Shown: positions 11,897 through 16,956 of the stretch, piece by piece
How positions within the stretch are numbered: position 1 is the first letter of the stretch
Layout of the letters: the number at the start of each line of letters is the position of its first letter
NCBI GenBank assembly: GCA_946481235.1
Contig: CAMLME010000021.1
Span: 1-16,956, forward strand
DNA: 16,956 nucleotides
Direction of reading: 5' to 3'
Source of the DNA: an uncultured Methylobacillus sp.
Lineage (GTDB): Bacteria; Pseudomonadota; Gammaproteobacteria; Burkholderiales; Methylophilaceae
The notes under the pieces: generated by a model
Seen by the model: the letters and a program-made list of their open reading frames with translations, nothing else
What the model was told of the DNA's origin: nothing
Database searches by the model: none
Translations under genes and position numbers: made by a program

Positions 11897-12422
11897 GATG
11901 AATTTGTATCTGCATCGCATGCATGCGTTCGATGCGTCGCTGTGCGTGCTGCTCAATCGTACCAGTCGCCATCGCTGGGTAAGGATGGCGTTTCAGTTGG
12001 TCAGCCGGCTTGGCGACGGTGTGTTCTGGTATACGGTGATGCTCGGCATCGTGCTGGCCGATCCGGTCAATGGCTGGTTCCCCGCCTTGCATATGGCATT
12101 GGCCGGGCTGTTCGGAACGCTGATCTACAAATGGCTCAAAGGCAAGACCCTGCGCCCGCGTCCTTACGAGGTGCATCAGGCCATTCTGGTGGCCGGTGCG
12201 CCACTCGATCAGTTCAGTTTTCCTTCCGGGCATACGCTGCATGCGGTTGTATTTTGCAGTGTCGGATTGGTCTATTTCCCGGTTCTGGTCTGGCTTCTAC
12301 TGCCGTTTACGCTGCTGGTTGCGCTGTCCAGGCTGGTGCTCGGCCTGCATTATCCGAGCGACGTTCTGGCGGGTGCTGCCATCGGCGCGCTGATCGCGAG
12401 CGTTTCCTTCATGTTGGTGTAA
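11889..12422 (+). CDS. PAP2-family membrane phosphatase
   Basis: An integral membrane acid phosphatase of the PAP2 superfamily, 177 residues. Likely substrates are lipid phosphates such as phosphatidic acid, phosphatidylglycerophosphate or undecaprenyl pyrophosphate; sequence alone does not choose among them. All three active-site motifs are intact: K-x6-RP at Lys84-Arg91-Pro92, PSGH at 112-115 and SR-x5-H-x3-D at Ser147 to Asp158. Several hydrophobic spans surround them (about 47-59, 65-80, 117-145, 158-177). The ATG is preceded by AAGGAGGT (11877-11884), the best ribosome binding site of the region, lying inside the glycosyltransferase gene. Its end overlaps the convergent phospholipase-like gene by 14 bases. 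Confidence 0.93.
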   Translation: MNKMNLYLHRMHAFDASLCVLLNRTSRHRWVRMAFQLVSRLGDGVFWYTVMLGIVLADPVNGWFPALHMALAGLFGTLIYKWLKGKTLRPRPYEVHQAILVAGAPLDQFSFPSGHTLHAVVFCSVGLVYFPVLVWLLLPFTLLVALSRLVLGLHYPSDVLAGAAIGALIASVSFMLV

Positions 12423-13302
12423 GCGCCGGCTTGAGCGTTTTGTCGGTGATGTACCCGTTTGCAGTATGCGGCAGCGGCGAGAACAGCCCGATGGGCGCAG
12501 GGTGGCGACCTTCCAGTTGCGACAGGCTGTCCTGGCGCAACTGCTGCAACATGTGCGGCTCGTGCCTGGGGTCGGCTTCCCAGGCAGGGCAGCTACCCCT
12601 TTCGATCACGGTGTCGATCTTTTCCAGCATGGTTTGCGTCTGCGAGATGTAATAGACGAAGTGGCGAAACACGCGGCGGTCGATGCGTCGGAAGGTGTGG
12701 TAAAGAATATGCGGCAAGCGGACCGTGCGCAGTAGCCGGTCCGCATTGGCCAGCCTGGAAATTGCTTGCTGCGCGCGCTGCGGCGTGCAATGAAAGCGGC
12801 GCGCCATGATGGGGGCGAGTACTGCGCTGTGCGCTTGTAGCAGGCGATGGGGAGTCGTCGGCACCATGTCTGCAATATGCGCGTCCACCGCCCACTCACT
12901 GGAGACGTGGGTGAGCAGGGTTTTGTCCAGCCACATGGCCTCGTGGGCCGGCACGAAGTGATTGTGTGCCACTACATCGACCAGCAGATGACTGGCGTAG
13001 CCCAGCGCGACAGCGGTTTCTTCGTCGCTGCGCGCGCCATGTAGCAGGGGGTGAATATGATCCCAGCGGTGGGTATCGCGGAAGGCGGGGGAAATCAGCG
13101 CGAGGTCGGGCAGGCAGGCGCCGGCCAGTACCAGTTCGGGGAATTTCTGTGCGGCACGGCGCAGGTTGGGGTCAGCCAAGGGCAGCGTCCACAGCAGCCA
13201 CTGTGCGAAATAGACATGGGTCAGCAGGCCCCAGGCCTGCGCATCCCCGCTTTGCAGCAGCAGCGGCGGCAGCCATAACAACAGGTAGCGTCGTCCGTTC
13301 AT
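12409..13302 (-). CDS. exported zinc-dependent phospholipase C-like protein
   Basis: A 297-residue protein related to the zinc-dependent phospholipase C family (PF00882 type). From ATG 13302, a signal peptide (residues 1-23, Arg-Arg then LLLWLPPLLL, ending AQA) would leave Trp24 as the mature N-terminus. In Bacillus cereus phospholipase C the N-terminal Trp1 is itself a zinc ligand. Other ligand-like positions keep the family spacing: Asp66, His105-x3-Asp109, His115 and His132-x3-Glu136. It would act outside the cytoplasmic membrane, plausibly cleaving phospholipid to diacylglycerol and a phospho-headgroup. A TTG nine bases upstream (13311) is in frame, but it falls inside the best-spaced -10 candidate. 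No ribosome binding site is seen. A Pho-box-like array lies upstream. Confidence 0.82.
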   Translation of the reverse strand: MNGRRYLLLWLPPLLLQSGDAQAWGLLTHVYFAQWLLWTLPLADPNLRRAAQKFPELVLAGACLPDLALISPAFRDTHRWDHIHPLLHGARSDEETAVALGYASHLLVDVVAHNHFVPAHEAMWLDKTLLTHVSSEWAVDAHIADMVPTTPHRLLQAHSAVLAPIMARRFHCTPQRAQQAISRLANADRLLRTVRLPHILYHTFRRIDRRVFRHFVYYISQTQTMLEKIDTVIERGSCPAWEADPRHEPHMLQQLRQDSLSQLEGRHPAPIGLFSPLPHTANGYITDKTLKPALTPT

Positions 13303-13325
13303 GACGCGCAATGTGCCGTGCAGGC

Positions 13326-13365
13326 GTGAAAATAGCGTGACAGACGGGTGATTTTATCGTGACAG
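13326..13365 (-). promoter_or_regulatory. four-unit Pho-box-like array upstream of the phospholipase C-like gene
   Basis: On the + strand the heptamers GTGAAAA (13326), GTGACAG (13337), GTGATTT (13348) and GTGACAG (13359) start exactly 11 bases apart with 4-base spacers. Read on the - strand they are CTGTCAC, AAATCAC, CTGTCAC and TTTTCAC. This matches the PhoB repeat (CTGTCAT/C every 11 bp), running toward the phospholipase-like gene. Ten bases after the last unit is CACATT (13315-13310), a weak -10 that would make the message nearly leaderless from ATG 13302. TATTTT (13334-13329) is an alternative -10. The array also lies just upstream of the dgkA -10. Confidence 0.68.
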
Positions 13366-13382
13366 CGCGGGGCTGCTATACT
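13354..13382 (+). promoter_or_regulatory. candidate dgkA promoter
   Basis: A good -10 box, TATACT (13377-13382), has a poor -35, TTATCG (13354-13359), at 17 bases. The -35 region is occupied by the last units of the Pho-like array, whose right edge is 11 bases before the -10. Transcription would start near 13389, some 20 bases before the dgkA ATG. Confidence 0.45.
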
Positions 13383-13409
13383 CCGCGAGAATTGAAACCA
13401 GGGGTAATC

Positions 13410-13778
13410 ATGGAAAGTCCATTCAAGGGGAAAACTGGCCTGCGCAGGCTGATGAATGCGTTCGGCTATTCGATGGCGGGACTGAAGGCCGCTTACCAGA
13501 ACGAAGATGCATTCCGACAGGAAGTCCTGCTGGCGATCATCCTGCTGCCGCTGGCTTTTTTCCTTGAGCACGAGGCTATCGGCCGCGCGCTGATGGTGGG
13601 CAGCGTGCTGCTGGTGATGGTGGTGGAATTATTGAACTCCGCAGTCGAGGCGACGGTGGACCGCATTTCGCTGGAGAACCATCTGCTGGCAAAACGGGCC
13701 AAGGATATCGGCAGTGCAGCGGTGTTCATCAGCCTGGTCAATCTTGCCCTGGTTTGGGGGCTGGTGTTGTTCGCTTGA
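13410..13778 (+). CDS. dgkA: diacylglycerol kinase (DgkA family)
   Basis: Small trimeric integral membrane kinase that converts diacylglycerol to phosphatidic acid using ATP. The start is placed at ATG 13410, giving 122 residues, the same length as the E. coli enzyme. A GTG at 13359 in the same frame would add 17 unrelated residues and lies upstream of the -10 box. Conserved elements are NEDAFRQE (about 31-38) and the catalytic helix VELLNSAVEATVDRI, followed by RAKDIGSAAVFI. Three hydrophobic helices are visible (about 38-55, 57-75, 98-122). CAGGGGT precedes the ATG. It is divergent from the phospholipase-like gene, so producer and consumer of diacylglycerol share one regulatory region. Confidence 0.95.
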   Translation: MESPFKGKTGLRRLMNAFGYSMAGLKAAYQNEDAFRQEVLLAIILLPLAFFLEHEAIGRALMVGSVLLVMVVELLNSAVEATVDRISLENHLLAKRAKDIGSAAVFISLVNLALVWGLVLFA

Positions 13779-13783
13779 GTAAT

Positions 13784-13850
13784 GCGTCACATCGCCGTCA
13801 TCGGTTTTTCCTCAGTTTGTCACGTTAGCTTCACATAGCGGCACTAATCT
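13784..13850 (+). promoter_or_regulatory. five-unit Pho-box-like array and PhoB-type promoter
   Basis: Heptamers GCGTCAC (13784), CCGTCAT (13795), TTTTCCT (13806), TTGTCAC (13817) and GCTTCAC (13828) start exactly 11 bases apart with 4-base spacers. Four of the five carry TCA[C/T]. The last unit ends at 13834, exactly 10 bases before a -10-like TAATCT (13845-13850). No -35 box stands at the usual place: the last unit occupies it, as in PhoB-activated promoters. Transcription would start near 13857, about 37 bases before the first gene of the Sia-like cassette. Spacing and motif are visible; PhoB binding is inferred. Confidence 0.75.
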
Positions 13851-13893
13851 TGTAGGACATCAATCGGGCGCAAGCCCTTCCATTGGAGTCCTC

Positions 13894-15177
13894 ATGCTTA
13901 ATGCTTCTGCAATCACCGAGTCCCGTGCCGGGCTGGCCGAGATCGAGTCGGAGTACATCGCGCGTAGCCTGCTGCGCGCCGCCCCCATTGTTACCCCGCT
14001 GCAAACTAACGACGAAGTTCTGCAACTCCTGACCGATCATCCCGAGGTGATCGGCCTGCCGGTGGTGGAAAACGGCAAGCCCATCGGCCTCATCAACCGC
14101 AACATCTTCATGGACGGGCTGGCCAAGCCGTTTCGCCGCGAGTTGTACGGCCGCAAGAGCTGCATTGCCTTCATGGACAAGCAGCCGCTGATCGTCGATG
14201 AGAACATGAGCATCCAGGAGTTGAGCTTCAAGGTAGTCGGCGCGGGCGGCAAGACGCTGAACGACGGCTTTGTGATCACCGGCGATGCGGGGCGGTATCT
14301 GGGCGTCGGTACCGGCGAAGACCTGGTGCGCGTGGTCACGCACTTGCAGGCCGAGAAAAACCGGCTGGTGATGGAGAGCATCAACTACGCCAGCGTGATC
14401 CAGAAGTCCTTTCTGCGCGCCTCGCGCGAGGACATGGCGGCTTCGCTCGGCGATTACTTCATGCACTGGGAGCCGCGCGACAAGGTTGGCGGCGACTATT
14501 ACTTCTGCAAGAAATTCGACGACGGCTTTTTCATCGCGCTGATCGACTGCACCGGCCACGGCGTGCCGGGCGCTTTCATGACGCTGATCATGGCGTCTTT
14601 CCTCGACCACATTCTGCTGGAAGACAACCGTCACGACCCGGCCGGTGCGCTGGCGCTGATGAACCGCAAGGTGAAGACGGCGCTGGGCCAAATCGGCGAA
14701 CAGAACATCGTGCCCATCGACGGGTCGCGCTTTGCCAAGATGACCGACAAGGAACAATCCGACGACGGCATGGATACCGCGTTTTGCTGGGTCAGCCTGG
14801 CGCAGGGCAAGATGATCTATGCAGGCGCCAAGACACCGCTCTTCCTGCTGGAGCCGGGGGCAAGCGAGGTCACGCTGATCGATGGCGACAAGAAGGGCGT
14901 CGGCTATGTCGAAACACCGATGGACTACGCCTGGACCAATCGCGAAATCGCGCTGGCCAAGGGCGCGCGCGTTTATCTCACCACCGACGGCATCATCGAC
15001 CAGATCGGCGGACCCAAGGACATCGCCTTCGGCAAACGCCGCTTTTCGGCGCTGTTGCTGGAGCACGGCGCCAAGCCGATGGCCGAGCAGGAAGCCATCG
15101 TCATGCAGGCTTTCTACGAATATCAGGGCACGCAGCGCCGCCGCGACGACGTCAGCCTGCTCGGCTTTACCGTTTAA
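13894..15177 (+). CDS. SiaA-like PP2C/SpoIIE-type phosphatase with N-terminal CBS-like domains
   Basis: A 427-residue serine/threonine phosphatase. The N-terminal part (about 15-150) looks like a CBS pair (VIGLPVVENGKPIGLINRNIFM, read as two segments VIGLPVVENGK and PIGLINRNIFM, then GRYLGVGTGEDLVRVV), so it is a candidate nucleotide or ligand sensor. A short helical linker (about 150-185) leads to the SpoIIE/PP2C domain. Metal-binding acids are Asp196 and Asp201 in DKVGGDYY, Asp218 in DCTGHGVPGA, Asp365 in TTDGIIDQ and Asp418/Asp419 in RRDDVSLLGF. No transmembrane segment is seen, unlike membrane-bound SiaA of Pseudomonas aeruginosa. By analogy it would dephosphorylate the SiaC-like protein encoded two genes downstream. 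GGAG precedes the ATG. A Pho-type promoter lies upstream. Confidence 0.85.
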   Translation: MLNASAITESRAGLAEIESEYIARSLLRAAPIVTPLQTNDEVLQLLTDHPEVIGLPVVENGKPIGLINRNIFMDGLAKPFRRELYGRKSCIAFMDKQPLIVDENMSIQELSFKVVGAGGKTLNDGFVITGDAGRYLGVGTGEDLVRVVTHLQAEKNRLVMESINYASVIQKSFLRASREDMAASLGDYFMHWEPRDKVGGDYYFCKKFDDGFFIALIDCTGHGVPGAFMTLIMASFLDHILLEDNRHDPAGALALMNRKVKTALGQIGEQNIVPIDGSRFAKMTDKEQSDDGMDTAFCWVSLAQGKMIYAGAKTPLFLLEPGASEVTLIDGDKKGVGYVETPMDYAWTNREIALAKGARVYLTTDGIIDQIGGPKDIAFGKRRFSALLLEHGAKPMAEQEAIVMQAFYEYQGTQRRRDDVSLLGFTV

Positions 15178-15191
15178 CTTCAGGGATCACC

Positions 15192-15749
15192 ATGCAACTC
15201 GATTTATTCAGCGTTTTCCGCAACACCGCCGACTTCAACGGCGTGCTCTTCTACTACAACGGCAGCTTGTCGCAGAACGTCATCGCGACCATGGGCGACG
15301 CGCTGAAACAGCGCCTGGAAAGCCAGGACACCAGCGGCCCCAAGGCGCGCCGGCTGTTTTCCAGCTTCATCGAGATGGTGCAGAACGCGCTGCACTATTC
15401 GCCCGATGCGCCGGACTCCGCAGGCGAGAAGGTCGGCGCTGTCGCGGTAGGAAAGCGCGACGACAAGTACTACATCGTATGCGGCAACCTGGTGGAGCAG
15501 CAGCACGTCGAGCGCATCCGCCAAAAAATCGAGCCGTTGCGCAACATGACCATGGACGAAATCAAAAAGGCTTACCGCGAACAGCTCAAGAACGAACATC
15601 ACGGCGACCAGGATAGCGTAAGCAAGGGCGCCGGACTGGGTTTCCTGACGCTGGCGCGCGACGCCTCTGAACCCATCGAGTATTCACTGACCCCGGTTGA
15701 CGGGCACGAAAGCGAACTCGCCTATTTCTATCTCAAAGCGACTGTATAA
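15192..15749 (+). CDS. siaB: SiaB-family protein kinase
   Basis: A 185-residue cytoplasmic protein of the SiaB family, a kinase related to GHKL ATPases. In Pseudomonas it phosphorylates SiaC and opposes the SiaA phosphatase. The N-box-like helix FIEMVQNALHYSPD (about 57-70) and the glycine loop SKGAGLGFLTLARDA (about 143-157) are the visible ATP-site features. The first ATG after the preceding stop (14 bases away) is used, with a modest AGGGAT ribosome binding site; the longer frame upstream is only an overlap with the phosphatase gene. The kinase-phosphatase-substrate order matches siaA-siaB-siaC. Confidence 0.85.
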   Translation: MQLDLFSVFRNTADFNGVLFYYNGSLSQNVIATMGDALKQRLESQDTSGPKARRLFSSFIEMVQNALHYSPDAPDSAGEKVGAVAVGKRDDKYYIVCGNLVEQQHVERIRQKIEPLRNMTMDEIKKAYREQLKNEHHGDQDSVSKGAGLGFLTLARDASEPIEYSLTPVDGHESELAYFYLKATV

Positions 15750-15758
15750 GGAGTCACC

Positions 15759-16154
15759 ATGAACGATATCTATCTCGCCCGCACCACGCATTCACCCGAA
15801 GTCGATTTCCGCTTTTCCGAACACACGCTCACCCTGACCGGCGAGGCCTATCCGGAAAATGCCAACGAATTTTTCCATCCATTGCTGATGGGGCTTGAGA
15901 GCTACCTGAAGTCCGTGGACAGTCTCGACATCGAATTCAATTTCCGCCTGACGTATTTCAACAGCGCCGCCACCAAGATGATCTACAGCATGTTCGAACT
16001 GTTGAATGAATCGGCCTGCACCAACAACCGTGTGATCCTCAACTGGTACTACGACGAAGAGGACGACACCATTCTCGAATTCGGCGATGGCATACACGAC
16101 GACTTCAACGCGCTGGATTACCGGCCGATGGCGGTGGATCTGGCAATGGCTTGA
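15759..16154 (+). CDS. siaC: SiaC-family regulatory phosphoprotein (DUF1987)
   Basis: A 131-residue protein of the SiaC/DUF1987 family, the phosphorylated switch of the Sia pathway. The segment FRLTYFNSAATKMIYSMFEL (about 62-81) matches the family core, and the phospho-acceptor is expected within YFNSAATK (Ser69 or Thr72); the exact residue cannot be fixed here. The acidic stretch WYYDEEDD (96-103) is also typical. AAGGAGT 5 bases before the ATG and a 9-base gap from siaB indicate one operon. In Pseudomonas, unphosphorylated SiaC activates the diguanylate cyclase SiaD. No cyclase gene follows here, so the output partner is unknown. Confidence 0.86.
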   Translation: MNDIYLARTTHSPEVDFRFSEHTLTLTGEAYPENANEFFHPLLMGLESYLKSVDSLDIEFNFRLTYFNSAATKMIYSMFELLNESACTNNRVILNWYYDEEDDTILEFGDGIHDDFNALDYRPMAVDLAMA

Positions 16155-16178
16155 TGTTGTTGCCGGTTCATTAAAATC

Positions 16179-16258
16179 ATGAGGGTGTTTTCATGAGATG
16201 GCTGAGTACCTTGGGTCCGGCTCTCGGTATAGTGATTCTCACTACGGATCGAAATTGA
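16179..16258 (+). CDS. possible coupled small ORFs upstream of pqqA
   Basis: A 5-codon ORF (ATG 16179 to TGA 16196) overlaps by ATGA the start of a 21-codon ORF (16193-16258, beginning MRWLSTLGPALG and hydrophobic in the middle). AGGGTG lies 6 bases before the second ATG. TCATGAG occurs twice, 14 bases apart, over the two starts. Nothing is recognised in the peptide, and no homology was tested. It may be a leader of the pqqA message or chance; a TATAGT -10-like hexamer (16228-16233) inside it could equally be a pqqA promoter element without a proper -35. Confidence 0.2.
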
Positions 16259-16293
16259 GATTCGTTTCGTCAACCCTCAAAGGAGGACGTATC

Positions 16294-16365
16294 ATGTGGA
16301 CCAAACCTGAAGCAACGGAAATGCGTTTCGGTTTCGAAGTAACGATGTACGTTTGCAATCGTTAA
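16294..16365 (+). CDS. pqqA: PQQ precursor peptide PqqA
   Basis: A 23-residue peptide, the ribosomal precursor of the redox cofactor pyrroloquinoline quinone. It starts MWTKP and ends FEVTMYVCNR. Glu15 and Tyr19, the residues joined by PqqE to form the cofactor, are in the conserved E-x3-Y spacing, and the length equals that of Klebsiella and Pseudomonas PqqA. AAAGGAGG (16279-16286), 7 bases before the ATG, is one of the strongest ribosome binding sites in the window. Cys21 is unusual beside the Ser/Ala I recall at this place. No pqqB, C, D or E gene is present, so maturation must depend on genes elsewhere or this is an extra copy. Confidence 0.9.
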   Translation: MWTKPEATEMRFGFEVTMYVCNR

Positions 16366-16382
16366 TCGGTTACGCGCCATTC

Positions 16383-16418
16383 ACATTAACGGGAGCTAAA
16401 ACGCTCCCGTTAATGTTT
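16383..16418 (+). terminator. 14-bp perfect hairpin after pqqA
   Basis: ACATTAACGGGAGC (16383-16396) and GCTCCCGTTAATGT (16403-16416) pair perfectly around the 6-base loop TAAAAC. Only three T follow, so termination may be partial. Hairpins behind pqqA that keep its transcript more abundant than downstream genes are a known arrangement. Here it separates pqqA from the chemoreceptor gene. Confidence 0.7.
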
Positions 16419-16456
16419 GGTGGATAAAACAATAAACAATAAAAAGAGGGGAAGTC

Positions 16457-16956
16457 ATGAGCGGCAAGGCGGGACTAACGATAGGGCAGCGTCTGGCATT
16501 GGGGTTCGGTGTGGTGCTGGCCATGATAGTGGTGCTGACGGTGGTCGGCATACAGAAGGTCAATTTCATCGACGACACGCTGGAAGAGGTGACCGAGGTC
16601 AATGCGGTCAAACAACGCTATGCGATCAATTTCCGCGGCAGCGTGCATGACCGGGCGATTGCGCTCCGCGATGTGGTGCTGGTGGACCCTGCTGAACTCC
16701 AGCCCGTTATTCAACAGATCGACCGCCTGGCCGATTTCTATGCCAAATCTGCCGGTCCCCTGGATGAAGTCATTGCCTCAGGAGAGGCAGTAACATCGGA
16801 TGAAAAAGCGGTGCTAACAGAAATCAAGGCAATCGAAGCCAGGACGCTGCCTATTATCCAGCGCGTGATCGTAGCAAAACAGGCCGGGAATGTGGCCGAG
16901 GCCCAGACAGTCCTGTTGCAGGAAGCGCGACCGGCCTTCGTCGAATGGCTGGCGCA
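16457..16956 (+). CDS. methyl-accepting chemotaxis protein, N-terminal part (runs off the window)
   Basis: Only the first 166 codons are in view and no stop is reached. The N-terminus has a short basic start (MSGKAGLTIGQRLALGFG) and one hydrophobic span (about residues 14-33, VVLAMIVVLTVVGI). A predicted periplasmic helical region follows (INFRGSVHDRAIALRDVVLV, then long amphipathic helices), resembling the four-helix-bundle sensor domain (4HB_MCP type) of chemoreceptors. The HAMP and signalling domains would lie beyond the window, so the class rests on the N-terminal pattern alone; a sensor kinase or cyclase with the same input domain is possible. GAGGGGAAG precedes the ATG. It follows pqqA after the 14-bp hairpin. 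Confidence 0.75.
   Translation, partial: MSGKAGLTIGQRLALGFGVVLAMIVVLTVVGIQKVNFIDDTLEEVTEVNAVKQRYAINFRGSVHDRAIALRDVVLVDPAELQPVIQQIDRLADFYAKSAGPLDEVIASGEAVTSDEKAVLTEIKAIEARTLPIIQRVIVAKQAGNVAEAQTVLLQEARPAFVEWLA

Noticed and set aside
13359..13409. GTG start extending dgkA by 17 residues
   Set aside because: It precedes the probable -10 box and lies in the Pho-like array; ATG 13410 gives the standard 122 residues.
13831..15066. A 411-codon - strand frame opposite the SiaA-like gene
   Set aside because: Entirely antisense to a gene with clear PP2C motifs; it also runs across the Pho-type promoter.

Overview
The window looks like chromosomal DNA of a betaproteobacterium, most likely from the Nitrosomonadales side of the class. 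This is a judgement from gene order and protein resemblance, not from a search. The first two thirds carry the conserved housekeeping block carA-carB-greA-(DUF4149)-yhbY-rlmE-ftsH-folP-glmM. All genes run on the + strand except yhbY. Several carry small regulatory structures: terminator hairpins after carA, carB and ftsH, a GNRA-capped bidirectional hairpin between the DUF4149 gene and yhbY, and an eight-base palindrome touching the -35 of a good sigma70-type promoter before ftsH.

From about 10.69 to 13.78 kb lies a small membrane-lipid neighbourhood. It has a GT4-type glycosyltransferase overlapping a PAP2 phosphatase, a convergent exported zinc-dependent phospholipase C-like protein on the - strand, and divergent diacylglycerol kinase dgkA. 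These activities could all meet at diacylglycerol and phosphatidic acid. The short region between the phospholipase-like gene and dgkA holds four GTGA-containing units at exactly 11-bp spacing. On the - strand these read as Pho-box repeats (CTGTCAC-like) pointing at the phospholipase-like gene.

From 13.89 to 16.15 kb is a three-gene cassette resembling SiaA-SiaB-SiaC: a soluble CBS plus PP2C/SpoIIE phosphatase, a SiaB-family kinase and a SiaC/DUF1987 phosphoprotein. The usual fourth gene, the diguanylate cyclase siaD, is absent. The region before it holds five Pho-box-like heptamers with exact 11-bp periodicity, and the last ends exactly 10 bp before a -10 box (TAATCT). That is the layout expected of a PhoB-activated promoter. 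The two arrays suggest that phosphate starvation controls both membrane phospholipid turnover and this partner-switching cassette.

Near the right end, a 72-bp gene too short for usual gene calling encodes a 23-residue PqqA-type precursor peptide with the Glu15/Tyr19 crosslink pair, a strong ribosome binding site and a 14-bp perfect hairpin behind it. No other pqq gene is in view. The window ends inside a methyl-accepting chemotaxis protein gene. No rRNA, tRNA, CRISPR array, insertion sequence or prophage was seen. The longest stretch without a long gene, 16155-16456, holds pqqA, its hairpin and a possible small ORF.
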